NCBI GenBank assembly: GCA_963634745.1
Contig: CAVHCX010000013.1
Coordinates: forward strand, 14,022 to 78,021
Reading direction: 5' to 3'
Origin: CAKRJP01 sp963634745
GTDB lineage: Bacteria > Bacillota > Clostridia > Lachnospirales > Lachnospiraceae
Length of the DNA: 64,000 nucleotides
Part shown: one piece after another, positions 7,229-16,855 of the stretch
How positions within the stretch are numbered: the stretch's first letter is position 1
How the letters are laid out: the number at the start of each line of letters is the position of its first letter
Notes under the pieces: generated by a model
Database searches by the model: none
Seen by the model: the letters and a program-made list of their open reading frames with translations, nothing else
What the model was told of the DNA's origin: nothing
Program-made: the position numbers and the translations under genes

Positions 7229-9463
7229 ATGCAAATAATTTCATTACACACTAAGAAGACGACCTACCAGATGAAGGTGACAGACAATCAGTTCCTTCTG
7301 CATCTCTATTATGGCCCTAAGGCAGAAGGAAGCATGGATTACCTGCTTACTTATTATGACCGGGGATTTAGCGGCAATCCCTATGATGCGGGGGCTGACA
7401 GAAAATTTTCTTTGGACTGCCTGCCACAGGAATATCCCTGCTATGGAAACGGGGATTACAGAAGCGTGGCATTCAATATGAAGAATGAAAATGGAGTCTA
7501 TGGTGCGGACTTAAGATATGTCTCCCACAAGTTTATACAGGGAAAGTATTCGATTCCACATTTGCCGGCTGTCTATGATGATCTGGATGAGACTCCTTCA
7601 TCCGAAAAGAAAAATCTTTATGTTGAGAATCTTGAAGATCTAGATATCACGAAGCCTTATACAGCGGAGATTGTTCTTCGGGATGATGTGAGCAGCGTGG
7701 AAGTATGCCTCAAATATGGGGTGATGCCGCAGCAGGATGTTATCACAAGAAGTGCGGTTATTAGCAATAAAGGCGATTCTACGATCACGGTTACGAAAGC
7801 ATACAGTGGGGCCCTTGATTTTGTCACAGGAGACTTTGACCTTTTGCATTTCCATGGACGGCATGCAATGGAGAGAATTGCAGAGCGGGTAGCGGTAAGC
7901 CATTCCAATCAGAGTTTTGGAAGCAAGCGAGGCACCTCAAGTCATCAGCACAATCCATTCTTTATTCTTGCGGATAAGGAGACGAATGAGGACCATGGAA
8001 ATTGTTATGGAATGTCCTTCCTTTATAGCGGCAATTTCAAGTGCGAGGTGGAGATGGACCAGATCAATCAGACCCGCATACAGATGGGACTCTCTGATGA
8101 GATGTTTGAGTATAGCCTTTCAAAGGGAGAGTCTCTTTATACACCGGAGCTAGCTATGGCATTTTCAGAGGAGGGACTTACAGGGCTTTCTCACATATAT
8201 CATAGGCTGGTCCGCAACAATATCTGCAGGGGATCCTATAAGCTTAAGAGAAGACCCATTCTTATTAACAACTGGGAAGCGACCTACATGGATTTTGATG
8301 GGGAGAAAATTATAAATATTGCCCGTGAAGCAAAAAAACTGGGCGTTGAGATGATGGTCCTTGATGATGGCTGGTTCGGAAGTCGTAATTCAGACAATAG
8401 CGGACTGGGCGATTGGGTTGTAAATGAAGAAAAAATGGGAGGCCCCCTCTCAGAAGTATCGAAACAGATCCACGATATGGACATGAAATTCGGTTTGTGG
8501 ATTGAGCCTGAAATGGTCAATGAGGACAGCGACCTGTATCGGACCCACCCGGACTGGGCCTTTATAATTCCGGGCAGAAAACCGGTAAGAGCCAGAAATC
8601 AATTGGTATTAGACTTCTCCAGAAAAGAAGTGGTGGATTATATTTTTGAAGCCATTGCAAAGGTGGTGGATACCCTTCAGATCGAATATATCAAGATGGA
8701 TATGAATCGAAGCATCTGCGATGTATACACTGCGGTGGAAGGCCAACAAAATTTTGGCAGGATCATGTATGAGTATGTGCTGGGAGTTTATGACTTCTTA
8801 GACCGGATGATGACCCGCTATCCGGACCTTATCATCGAGGGTTGCAGCGGTGGCGGTGGAAGATTTGATGCGGGAATGCTTTACTATACACCTCAGATAT
8901 GGTGCAGTGATGATACCGATGCCATAGAGAGAATTACCATCCAGCATGGAACCTCTTTTGGATATCCAATCTCAGCGGTTGGCTCTCATGTATCAGCAGT
9001 TCCAAACCACCAAACAGGTAGAAAGACATCTATGAATACCAGAGGAATCGTGGCCATGGCAGGAAGCTTTGGCTATGAACTGGATTTGAATCTTATTTCA
9101 GATGAGGAGAAGGAAGAGGTAAAAGACCAGATTAAGGACTTTAAGAAATACTGGGACCTCATTCACAATGGAGATTATTATCGTATCACCAATGCGGAAA
9201 CTAATAAGGAGATTGCGGCTTGGGAATTTGTGAAGGCGGACAAGAGCGAATGCTTGCTTAATATCGTAAGCCTGACCACCCATGCCAATGCGCCTGTAAA
9301 TTATGTGAAATGCAAGGGCCTTCTGGCAGAAAAAACATATCTGTGTGAACAGACAAATAAGAAATATTCCGGCAGTGCCCTTATGAGCCTGGGACTGCCT
9401 ATGCCATTTGTGCTGGGAGAGTACCATGCATGGCAGCTGCATTTTGTAGAAGTAGAAAAATAG
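7229..9463 (+). CDS. Alpha-galactosidase, GH36
   Basis: 744 residues, the usual length for bacterial GH36, and no signal peptide, so intracellular. It hydrolyses terminal alpha-1,6-galactose from melibiose/raffinose-type sugars. The N-terminal beta-supersandwich covers residues about 1-330. The barrel starts at ILINNWEATY, includes LDDGWFG and a GLWIEPEMV strand, and has the catalytic nucleophile as D491 in YIKMDMNRS. The acid/base Asp is in WCSDDTDAIER near residue 561. No dedicated sugar transporter is beside it; the GPH symporter 13 kb away is one possible source. It is preceded by AAGGAG and lies 13 nt before the next gene. Confidence 0.95.
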   Translation: MQIISLHTKKTTYQMKVTDNQFLLHLYYGPKAEGSMDYLLTYYDRGFSGNPYDAGADRKFSLDCLPQEYPCYGNGDYRSVAFNMKNENGVYGADLRYVSHKFIQGKYSIPHLPAVYDDLDETPSSEKKNLYVENLEDLDITKPYTAEIVLRDDVSSVEVCLKYGVMPQQDVITRSAVISNKGDSTITVTKAYSGALDFVTGDFDLLHFHGRHAMERIAERVAVSHSNQSFGSKRGTSSHQHNPFFILADKETNEDHGNCYGMSFLYSGNFKCEVEMDQINQTRIQMGLSDEMFEYSLSKGESLYTPELAMAFSEEGLTGLSHIYHRLVRNNICRGSYKLKRRPILINNWEATYMDFDGEKIINIAREAKKLGVEMMVLDDGWFGSRNSDNSGLGDWVVNEEKMGGPLSEVSKQIHDMDMKFGLWIEPEMVNEDSDLYRTHPDWAFIIPGRKPVRARNQLVLDFSRKEVVDYIFEAIAKVVDTLQIEYIKMDMNRSICDVYTAVEGQQNFGRIMYEYVLGVYDFLDRMMTRYPDLIIEGCSGGGGRFDAGMLYYTPQIWCSDDTDAIERITIQHGTSFGYPISAVGSHVSAVPNHQTGRKTSMNTRGIVAMAGSFGYELDLNLISDEEKEEVKDQIKDFKKYWDLIHNGDYYRITNAETNKEIAAWEFVKADKSECLLNIVSLTTHANAPVNYVKCKGLLAEKTYLCEQTNKKYSGSALMSLGLPMPFVLGEYHAWQLHFVEVEK

Positions 9464-9476
9464 GGAAAGAAGGATT

Positions 9477-10589
9477 ATGGAAATCACCTACTTAAATCAC
9501 AGCGGCTTTCTCCTAGAATGGGAGACCTGCTATTGGTTGTTTGATTATTACAAGGGCGATATCCCAAGCCTGGATCCGGCCAAGGAGCTTCTTGTCTTCT
9601 GCAGCCATAGCCATTCGGATCATTATAATCCGGATATTTTTAGCTTGCTTATGAAGCATCCCCAGGTTCACTGGCTCTTTGCCAATGAAATCAAAAGAGC
9701 CTTCCGGAGAACAAAAAGACATAGTAAATTTCCCCTTCCGGAGGTTACCTTTCTTCCCACATATTCGGACACCACATTAATGGACCAACAAGGTCAGCCC
9801 CTTGTGATCCATACCCTGCATTCCACGGATTGCGGCTGTGCCTTCTTGATTCGCTATCAGGACCGTTATATTTACCATGCCGGAGACCTTCACTGGTGGA
9901 CCTGGCCCGGTGAATCAGAAAAGGACAATCGCAAGATGGCCGGGGATTATAAAAAGGAGATCGAATATCTTGAGGACAAGCCGCTCTTTTTAGCATTTAC
10001 GCCCTTAGATCCCCGCCAGGAATCGGACTATGCTATGGGAATGAATTACCTGCTCTCTCATGTACAGATCCAGCATGTATTCCCTATGCATTTTTGGGAT
10101 GATTTTTCGATCATGGACAAGTATTTAAAGGAAAATACTGTGCCTAGCGAAAGCATCTTTCATGTGCTCCACCGGGACGGGGAGCATATAAGCATTCAAG
10201 ACAGCAAGGAGGATTTTACTATGAAATTTACAATGTGCCACGAAAATTACAATGTTCTTAACCTGGAAAACTCTATGGCTTTTTATGAAAAAGCCCTTGG
10301 ACTTCACGAGCTTAGTCGAAAGGAAGCGGCCGACGGATCCTTTATCATTGTCTACATGGGAAGTCATACAAGTGATTTCCAGTTGGAGTTAACCTGGCTT
10401 AAAGACCGTACAGAGCCTTATAATCTCGGGGATGAGGAATTCCATCTGGCCTTTCAAACGGACGATATGGAGGCCGCCCATGCCCTTCATGAAGAAATGG
10501 ACTGTATCTGCTTTGAGAATCCGGATATGGGTATTTATTTTATCCAGGATCCGGATGGCTACTGGTTGGAGATTGTACCGGCCAAATAG
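9477..10589 (+). CDS. Metallo-beta-lactamase-fold hydrolase fused to a VOC/glyoxalase I domain
   Basis: 370 residues in two parts. Residues 1-about 240 are an MBL-fold hydrolase of the UlaG-like type, with metal-binding CSHSHSDHYNPD near residue 41-52, later YHAGDLHWW, and PMHFWDD. Residues 249-370 form a complete glyoxalase-I/VOC domain (MCHENYNVLNLENSMAFYEKALGL at the start, DPDGYWLEIVPAK at the end). Glyoxalase I and II activities belong to these two folds, so methylglyoxal detoxification is one possibility; no glutathione or bacillithiol genes are near. An ideal ribosome site and ATG lie exactly at the domain junction (separate entry), so the VOC domain may also be made alone. Confidence 0.85.
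   Translation: MEITYLNHSGFLLEWETCYWLFDYYKGDIPSLDPAKELLVFCSHSHSDHYNPDIFSLLMKHPQVHWLFANEIKRAFRRTKRHSKFPLPEVTFLPTYSDTTLMDQQGQPLVIHTLHSTDCGCAFLIRYQDRYIYHAGDLHWWTWPGESEKDNRKMAGDYKKEIEYLEDKPLFLAFTPLDPRQESDYAMGMNYLLSHVQIQHVFPMHFWDDFSIMDKYLKENTVPSESIFHVLHRDGEHISIQDSKEDFTMKFTMCHENYNVLNLENSMAFYEKALGLHELSRKEAADGSFIIVYMGSHTSDFQLELTWLKDRTEPYNLGDEEFHLAFQTDDMEAAHALHEEMDCICFENPDMGIYFIQDPDGYWLEIVPAK
10206..10223 (+). promoter_or_regulatory. Internal ribosome binding site and ATG at the VOC domain boundary
   Basis: AAGGAGG at 10206-10212 is followed after 8 nt by an in-frame ATG at 10221, inside the fused gene. This is as strong as the best ribosome site in the window. It would produce a separate 122-residue VOC protein. 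It may be the relic of two former genes or a working internal start. Confidence 0.6.
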
Positions 10590-10628
10590 CATTTAAACGA
10601 GTGATTTTAAGGAATAAGGGGTGGGTTT

Positions 10629-12965
10629 ATGAAGGCAGCAGAAATCATCCGGCAGGATTTGGATGCCATCTATATAGGCAATCTGAATACGGTAGATAGC
10701 GATCTTATACTTCCTAAGAAAGGGAAGCATGGAACGAGATTTAGCTGGGAAAGTGGGGAAGAGCGATTTATTACACCTAAGGGGAAGGTTAGTCGCCCCC
10801 TATATGGAATGGGCAATCGCAAGGTGACGCTTAGGGTGGTGGCTTCTTACATGGGAGAGGAGGACAGCAAAGAATTTGTTGCCACGGTACTTCAAAAGAC
10901 CAAGGAAACGGCTCTTACTTTTATACGCCCTGTGATCCTCTCGGCCTCCATTGGGAGTAAGCCAGACCTTCCCTCAGTGGTTATTGTAGGCACAAGGGAT
11001 GGGCGGACGATGACGATTCCTGTGACCTGGGATAATTTTGCGCCTGCCAATGAAGAGACCATTCTGCATGTGGAAGGCAAGCTGGAGGGTAAGCTGGAGG
11101 GTAAGCTAGAAGGCAAATCAGAATGCAACCCAGAATGCAAACCAGAAGCTAAGCCGGAAGATAGCCCAGCCAAAGCTCTTGCCGAGATCCATTATAAAAA
11201 AGACCTGTCCCAAACAAGGGGAGCGTGGAAAAAAGGACCGGAAAAAAGAGGAGACTTTTTCCCGATTACTCAGGTCCGCCTAAAGGAAGGCACGCTTTTT
11301 TATGACTACCAGCAGCTTATGATTTCTTATCTTTTAGGAATCGATGATGACCAGATGCTCTATAACTTCCGTCAAATTGCAGGCCTAAGTACCAAGGGTG
11401 CCTCCCCCATGACCGGATGGGATGCGGAGGACTGTAAGTTAAAAGGGCATACGACCGGCCACTATCTTTCTGCCATCGCCCTTGCATGGGCCGCTAGCGG
11501 AAAGCAGGAATTTTTAACCAAGATTAATTATATGGTGGAGGAACTTGCCAAATGCCAAAAGGCTTTAGCGGCTTCCGGAAAATATGCCTATGGTTTTTTT
11601 AGTGCCTACTCGGAAGAACAGTTTGACCTTCTGGAGACTTATACCAAGTATCCGGAGATCTGGGCGCCCTACTATACCTTAGATAAGATTATGTCGGGCC
11701 TCTACGACGCCTATATGCTTGCAGGCAATGAGACCGCCAAGGACATGCTGGATAAGATGGGAGACTGGGTCTATAACCGCCTATCACGCCTTCCAAAGTG
11801 GCAGCTTCACAAGATGTGGGCCATGTATATTGCCGGCGAATTTGGCGGCATGTTAGGAACCATGGTGAAAGTCTATGAAGTCACCGGAAAAGAAAACCAT
11901 CTGAAGGCCGCAAGGTTTTTTGAAAATGAAAAGCTCTTTTATCCTATGAGTGAAAATTGTGACACCTTAGAGGACATGCATGCCAACCAGCATATTCCCC
12001 AGATCATGGGAGCTATGGACCTATACCGTGCGACGGGGGAGGAGACTTTCTTTGAAATCGCGAAGAATTTCTGGAAGATTGTAACCAAGGGTCACACCTA
12101 CTGCATGGGTGGCGTGGGAGAGACAGAAATGTTCCACCGCGCCAATACAAGCTGCTCTTATCTAAGTGACAAGGCGGCCGAAAGCTGTGCAAGCTACAAT
12201 ATGCTGCGGCTCACCGGACAATTGTTTGCATATAGCTTAAGTGGCCATTTGATGGATTATTATGACAGGACCCTTCGCAACCATATTTTGACCAGCAGTA
12301 GCCATAAGAGGGACGGAGGAACGACATACTTTCTGCCCCTGGCTCCGGGAGCCCACAAGGATTTCTTCCTGTCTGAGAACAGCTGCTGTCACGGGACAGG
12401 TATGGAAAGTCGCTTCCGCTATATGGAGCATATTTATGCCAAGAGTCAGGAGGACTTATACGTAAATCTTTTGATCGATTCTATTTTATATGATGAAAAT
12501 GACGAGGCCTTGCTGGAGCAGAAGAGTGATGACAGTGAAGGCCTGATAGAAGTATACTGTCACAAGAATCTTGATAGAAATTTAAAAATCCATATCCCTG
12601 CATGGGGACAGAAAAATTTTGAGGGTTTTGTAAATGGCAGTCCCCTCACTGACACAGACTTAGAGGAGGGCTATCTTACCATTAAAAAAATAAAAGCCGG
12701 AACTATCATCCGGCTGAAACTTCCCATGGAAGTTCGCATGCTAAATAATAGCTCCGACTCTAAATTTGTAAATCTGGCTTATGGTCCCTACATCCTAGCT
12801 AGCCTATCAGAGGAGACTGAATTTCTCGATGCACCTGCCTTAAAAGAAATTCGTTCTTCCGAACGGAATCTAGTGTTTGAAGATGCAAAGGGAAGGAAGA
12901 TTATCCCCCTTCCCAGGGTGAACCTAGAAGCCTATCATGTGTATTTTCTTAAAAGAAAATTTTAA
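10629..12965 (+). CDS. GH127 beta-L-arabinofuranosidase-type enzyme with Ig-like domains and repeat linker
   Basis: 778 residues, no signal peptide. Residues about 8-85 resemble an atrophied bacterial Ig domain (LPKKGKHGTRFSW, GKVSRPLYGMGNRKVTL). Residues about 95-145 resemble a second Ig-like module ending VPVTWDNF-like (IPVTWDNF). Residues 149-178 are a four-residue repeat linker. The GH127 catalytic domain follows, with CMGGVGETEMF, AESCASYNML and ENSCCHGTGMESR supplying the Glu and Cys residues that bind zinc and attack the substrate in this family. The expected role is removal of arabinofuranose or a related sugar. The gene ends by overlapping the 3' end of the opposing hybrid kinase by 17 nt. 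Confidence 0.85.
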   Translation: MKAAEIIRQDLDAIYIGNLNTVDSDLILPKKGKHGTRFSWESGEERFITPKGKVSRPLYGMGNRKVTLRVVASYMGEEDSKEFVATVLQKTKETALTFIRPVILSASIGSKPDLPSVVIVGTRDGRTMTIPVTWDNFAPANEETILHVEGKLEGKLEGKLEGKSECNPECKPEAKPEDSPAKALAEIHYKKDLSQTRGAWKKGPEKRGDFFPITQVRLKEGTLFYDYQQLMISYLLGIDDDQMLYNFRQIAGLSTKGASPMTGWDAEDCKLKGHTTGHYLSAIALAWAASGKQEFLTKINYMVEELAKCQKALAASGKYAYGFFSAYSEEQFDLLETYTKYPEIWAPYYTLDKIMSGLYDAYMLAGNETAKDMLDKMGDWVYNRLSRLPKWQLHKMWAMYIAGEFGGMLGTMVKVYEVTGKENHLKAARFFENEKLFYPMSENCDTLEDMHANQHIPQIMGAMDLYRATGEETFFEIAKNFWKIVTKGHTYCMGGVGETEMFHRANTSCSYLSDKAAESCASYNMLRLTGQLFAYSLSGHLMDYYDRTLRNHILTSSSHKRDGGTTYFLPLAPGAHKDFFLSENSCCHGTGMESRFRYMEHIYAKSQEDLYVNLLIDSILYDENDEALLEQKSDDSEGLIEVYCHKNLDRNLKIHIPAWGQKNFEGFVNGSPLTDTDLEEGYLTIKKIKAGTIIRLKLPMEVRMLNNSSDSKFVNLAYGPYILASLSEETEFLDAPALKEIRSSERNLVFEDAKGRKIIPLPRVNLEAYHVYFLKRKF
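11073..11161 (+). repeat. 12-nt in-frame tandem repeat in the GH127 linker
   Basis: About seven 12-nt units encode x-Lys-x-Glu tetrads: GKLE three times, then GKSE, CNPE, CKPE and AKPE. The first three units are nearly identical in DNA and later ones diverge. As the period is a multiple of three, copy-number change would alter linker length without a frameshift. Confidence 0.85.
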
Positions 12966-15900
12966 ACATTTCTCTTAATTTACGGATATCTACCGGCTTT
13001 GACAGATGGGCGTTCATTCCACTTGCGAGGGAGCGGCGCACATCTTCGTCGAAGGCGTTGGCGCTCATTGCTACGATCGGAAGGCTGTCGTGGTCAGCAT
13101 TTGGAATGGTTCGGATTTCCCCGGCGGCTTCCAGACCATTTTTTACCGGCATCATGATATCCATCAATACCAGATCATAATAGCCAAGACCTTTTTGTCT
13201 TACAAGGTCTACCGCTTCCTGGCCGTTATGGGCTTCCTCTACAAGTATGCCCAGGTCTTCTAACATAGCTCTCGTAATCTCCATATTCAGTTCATTGTCC
13301 TCTGCTACTAAGACCCGTTTGCCTTCAAAATTAACTTCAATTTCGTTTGTCTCTCCATTCTTTTTCTGATGGTTTGCTTTTTCAAGGCGTAAGCTAAAGC
13401 TGAAGGTGCTTCCCTTGTTAACGGCACTGGTAAGTTGGATGTCAGAATCCATCATATGGATCAGTTGGTTGCTGATGGCAAGTCCCAGGCCGGTTCCCTG
13501 TCTTCTGAATTTATCAGAATCATTTGCCTGCTCGAAGCTTTGGAAAATCAGCTTTTGTTTTTCAGGAGCAATTCCGATTCCGTTATCTTCCACTGCAAAA
13601 TAAATTTCTGAATAGTGCTCATCTGCAGAAGTTTCTATAACTTTGAGACGGATGCAACCTCCCGGATTTGAAAACTTCACCGCATTTCCCAAAAGATTTA
13701 CCAGGATCTGGCTAATACGTAAGGCATCGCAATTATACCATTCGTGGGGCAGGTGGATCTCATCAAGATACTGGATGTCCTTTTCTTGAAGTTTGGATTC
13801 CATGACGGTTTCCAGATTCTTTGCCATACTTCTCAGATTACACTCTTTATATACCAGGTGCATCTTTCCACTCTCAATCTTAGACATGTCTAAGATGTCA
13901 TTTAAAATTCCTAACAGATAAGAGGAGGAATTTTGAATCTTATGGAGACAGTAGAGAATCTTGTCTTGGCTTTGATTTTCCTTTAATGCAATATCCGTCA
14001 TACCAATAATTCCGTTCATTGGAGTTCGGATCTCATGGGACATGCGTGCCAGGAAATTCGATTTGGCCTGCGCGGACAAGTCATGTCGCTGTACATTTAA
14101 TTTATTCTGAATGATCGTACAGATTTCTTCTAGTTGGGCAGCCTTACTCTCATCCGACGGGTCTGTGCAAGTTACCCCTGTTAAGATAAGGCTTCCGGAA
14201 TAACGACCCTCATCTATCATGTGGAAGATAAGGCCATCTTCCCTTCCGACAAAATCTCCGATTACAGGATTGGTCCTGTCAGTATCTGTAATGACAGCAA
14301 TTTTTTGCATCTCATGCTCTTGCATAAACTGGTGATAGGCGGTTCCGCTACAGTGGCTAATGCCATCCCAGTCCTGGTCACATGCCCGGAGTCTCCAATG
14401 ATAGGTTCCGGTGTTAACAAGATAGTCCAAGGTAAATTTGGTAATAATCAGATTGGTCAGCTGGTACTTCTCATTCATCTTCAGTGCCAGCATATCAAGG
14501 GCTACACGAACCTCCGCACCCCTATCAAGAAGGTTCATTGCCAAGGAACTAAAGGTTAAGTCTTTTAGTTTGTCAAATGGCTCTGTCTCTTTTAAGAGCA
14601 TTTCGAGCGGAGCTTGTTTTTCCTCTTCTGTAAGCTCTTCGTAAGAAAGCAAGCCTTTCTGCTTCTTTCGTGCAGCCATCATGGCCTTTCCGGCCTTAGA
14701 AAGGCCTTCTTTTAGCTCCGTATCCTTGCCAAGCCTTGTCATACCGCAGGATAGCTCAAGAACCAGATAATCTTCATTGGTTATGGATGTAAAATCCTTT
14801 TGAACCAGTAAGAGGGCTTCTTTTACATGAGCCTCACGCTGGCTGGGGATCCATAAAATCAGGTGATCGGCTCCGGCACGGACGGCAGTGAAGTGGAGAA
14901 ATTCTGCCTCGGCGAATCGGTTCCTTATAGAATCGGAAAGAGACCTAAGTAAGAGATCTCCAAATACCAAGCCTTGTCTTTCATTGATCTGTGAAAAATC
15001 CTTAATGTCTGTCACGGCCAGAATGCCTTCAGCTCGGCTGCACCTAGCGGCCTCTATGGCTTCTATACCATAACTCATACGATAGAAGGCTGTAGTAGCA
15101 TCCATCAGCTGCTGTTTCTTTTGTATTTCTTCCAAGCTTTTGCGCTGTTGGATATTGTGTACACAACCTACGACACGGCTAAGTTCTCCGTCTTCATCCT
15201 GAATGACACTTCCCATCAGCTCCACCCATTGATAATCCTCATCCGGGGTGTTTCGCATACGGAATTCAATGAGAATTTTTTCCTTGACTTCCTGAAATGC
15301 CCTCCAAAGGTCGGACAGGTCTTCCGGATGTACGTAATCCTGTTCCGGATGCTTGTGACAATCCCATATGCCGTCTCTTCCCTTGCTATTAACAATTTCC
15401 AGGGTTTTTGCATTTCGCCGATAGGTAAAGAAAATATCCTGAGAGCTTTCTACGGCTAGCTTGTAACGTTCCTTTTCTTCTAAGAGCTGGTTTTCGGCCG
15501 CCTTCTGTGCATCTGTCAGATTTTCGATCACATCGTGGAGTTCATCAATCTCCAGAATTCCTGATTCAGGGAAATTTCTGATTCCGTCCACACCGCCCCG
15601 GACACTTTCCGCCAGCCTAGATACCGGCTTTGTCACATGGCGGGAGAGTACATATACGCAAATGACTGCCAAAAATCCACTGAGAAGAATGGAAGCAGAA
15701 ATTCGGGTATATACTTTTGTCCCCAGACCATAGACGGAGTTTTCGGTTACCAGACCGCACAGCATCCATTCTGTGTTTTTATAGGGCACATTATTGCTAT
15801 ACAAACTCAAAGGTTTCAGAATGGCATAAATGTACTGACTGCCGATCTTTGCATTTTTAACCTTGCGCAGGGTATCGGAATACTCAGATGAAAGTTTGAT

Positions 15901-16833
15901 GCTGCCATCTTTTATAGCTGCATTGGAGAGGGTTCCTTTACTGGTAACAACGGTATAAGATTCGTCATTTTCCTTGATCACCAGGGCATATCCGGCATTC
16001 TGGCTGCTGTCCAGATCATCTACCGACAGGTAAGTCTGTAGGTAATTGAGGGATATTTCCACACCCAGGACACCGTAGATGTCATCCTCATATTTTAGGG
16101 GAACGGAATAAGTGATCATCTTGTGGCTGTCCATGTAATGGTCTTCCAAGACAAAGGGTTTAGACCAATAACCCAAATCTTCCATCCGGCTGTTTATATG
16201 TTCCTTGGCTGCTGCATAAGGGGCATAGTAAAATTCATCGGCATCCCTGTTTCCATATCCGGCAAAGTTAAAATCAGTCGTCCATGCACTATCTAGCGAA
16301 ATAGATAGCTGCTGAGATAACTGTTTGCTGCCACGCTCCATTAAAAGGTCCGTGTTGGAGGCGGTCTTGGTTTGCGGATCGGAATCCCTCACGAAGAAAC
16401 CATGATAATTTGCTTCCTCCTCAATGGATGCATCATTTGCCAGAATTAAGAAGACACCGCTGGTTGTGCCATATTGTAACTGCTCCACCAGTTGTGGGAA
16501 TACTTGGGCTAAATATTGCTGCTGCACCTCGTCTCCGGATAGAAAGTCTTGGAGGCTTATTTGATTTTCACTTAAAACAGCAGTTAGATTTTCACTCAGC
16601 TCGTCGCTCTCCTCGAAAATAGACCGCCATTTTTCCACCATGTCATTCTCAAGAATTACCTGGTTTTTTTCTACCATGTGGGTATTGGTCTCAATGGTTT
16701 TCCTCTCCAGGCTTGGCTTAATACCGCTTAAAATAAGAGTTAAAAAAGGTAAGCATCCCTGAACCATTACGACCAACAATATCGGGATTAGAAGAATTCC
16801 CAACAGTGTTTTCTTTTTTTTCATTGATTTCAC
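12949..16833 (-). CDS. Membrane hybrid sensor histidine kinase/response regulator with dCache and PAS domains
   Basis: 1294 residues. A membrane segment at about 8-30 and another near 385-405 bracket an extracellular dCache-like sensor. Then come a PAS domain (about 455-575), a GGDEF-like domain that is degenerate (RAGADHLIL where GGDEF should be), and a GAF-like region. HisKA follows with H933 in MSHEIRTPMNG, then HATPase (DNGIGI, GTGLGLAI) and a REC domain with D1225 in LVLMDIMMP. It starts 22 nt after the stop of a lipoprotein solute-binding protein, so the two are probably one unit: the binding protein may present a ligand to the sensor. REC is the only output, so a downstream partner is required. 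Confidence 0.92.
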   Translation of the reverse strand: MKSMKKKKTLLGILLIPILLVVMVQGCLPFLTLILSGIKPSLERKTIETNTHMVEKNQVILENDMVEKWRSIFEESDELSENLTAVLSENQISLQDFLSGDEVQQQYLAQVFPQLVEQLQYGTTSGVFLILANDASIEEEANYHGFFVRDSDPQTKTASNTDLLMERGSKQLSQQLSISLDSAWTTDFNFAGYGNRDADEFYYAPYAAAKEHINSRMEDLGYWSKPFVLEDHYMDSHKMITYSVPLKYEDDIYGVLGVEISLNYLQTYLSVDDLDSSQNAGYALVIKENDESYTVVTSKGTLSNAAIKDGSIKLSSEYSDTLRKVKNAKIGSQYIYAILKPLSLYSNNVPYKNTEWMLCGLVTENSVYGLGTKVYTRISASILLSGFLAVICVYVLSRHVTKPVSRLAESVRGGVDGIRNFPESGILEIDELHDVIENLTDAQKAAENQLLEEKERYKLAVESSQDIFFTYRRNAKTLEIVNSKGRDGIWDCHKHPEQDYVHPEDLSDLWRAFQEVKEKILIEFRMRNTPDEDYQWVELMGSVIQDEDGELSRVVGCVHNIQQRKSLEEIQKKQQLMDATTAFYRMSYGIEAIEAARCSRAEGILAVTDIKDFSQINERQGLVFGDLLLRSLSDSIRNRFAEAEFLHFTAVRAGADHLILWIPSQREAHVKEALLLVQKDFTSITNEDYLVLELSCGMTRLGKDTELKEGLSKAGKAMMAARKKQKGLLSYEELTEEEKQAPLEMLLKETEPFDKLKDLTFSSLAMNLLDRGAEVRVALDMLALKMNEKYQLTNLIITKFTLDYLVNTGTYHWRLRACDQDWDGISHCSGTAYHQFMQEHEMQKIAVITDTDRTNPVIGDFVGREDGLIFHMIDEGRYSGSLILTGVTCTDPSDESKAAQLEEICTIIQNKLNVQRHDLSAQAKSNFLARMSHEIRTPMNGIIGMTDIALKENQSQDKILYCLHKIQNSSSYLLGILNDILDMSKIESGKMHLVYKECNLRSMAKNLETVMESKLQEKDIQYLDEIHLPHEWYNCDALRISQILVNLLGNAVKFSNPGGCIRLKVIETSADEHYSEIYFAVEDNGIGIAPEKQKLIFQSFEQANDSDKFRRQGTGLGLAISNQLIHMMDSDIQLTSAVNKGSTFSFSLRLEKANHQKKNGETNEIEVNFEGKRVLVAEDNELNMEITRAMLEDLGILVEEAHNGQEAVDLVRQKGLGYYDLVLMDIMMPVKNGLEAAGEIRTIPNADHDSLPIVAMSANAFDEDVRRSLASGMNAHLSKPVDIRKLREMFKIFF

Positions 16834-16855
16834 CTTGTTGTTAATCTACGTTCTA

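Noticed and set aside
11073..11161. 12-nt repeats in the GH127 gene as a CRISPR-like or mobile repeat
   Set aside because: Units are contiguous without spacers, in frame, and encode a linker; they are a coding tandem repeat.
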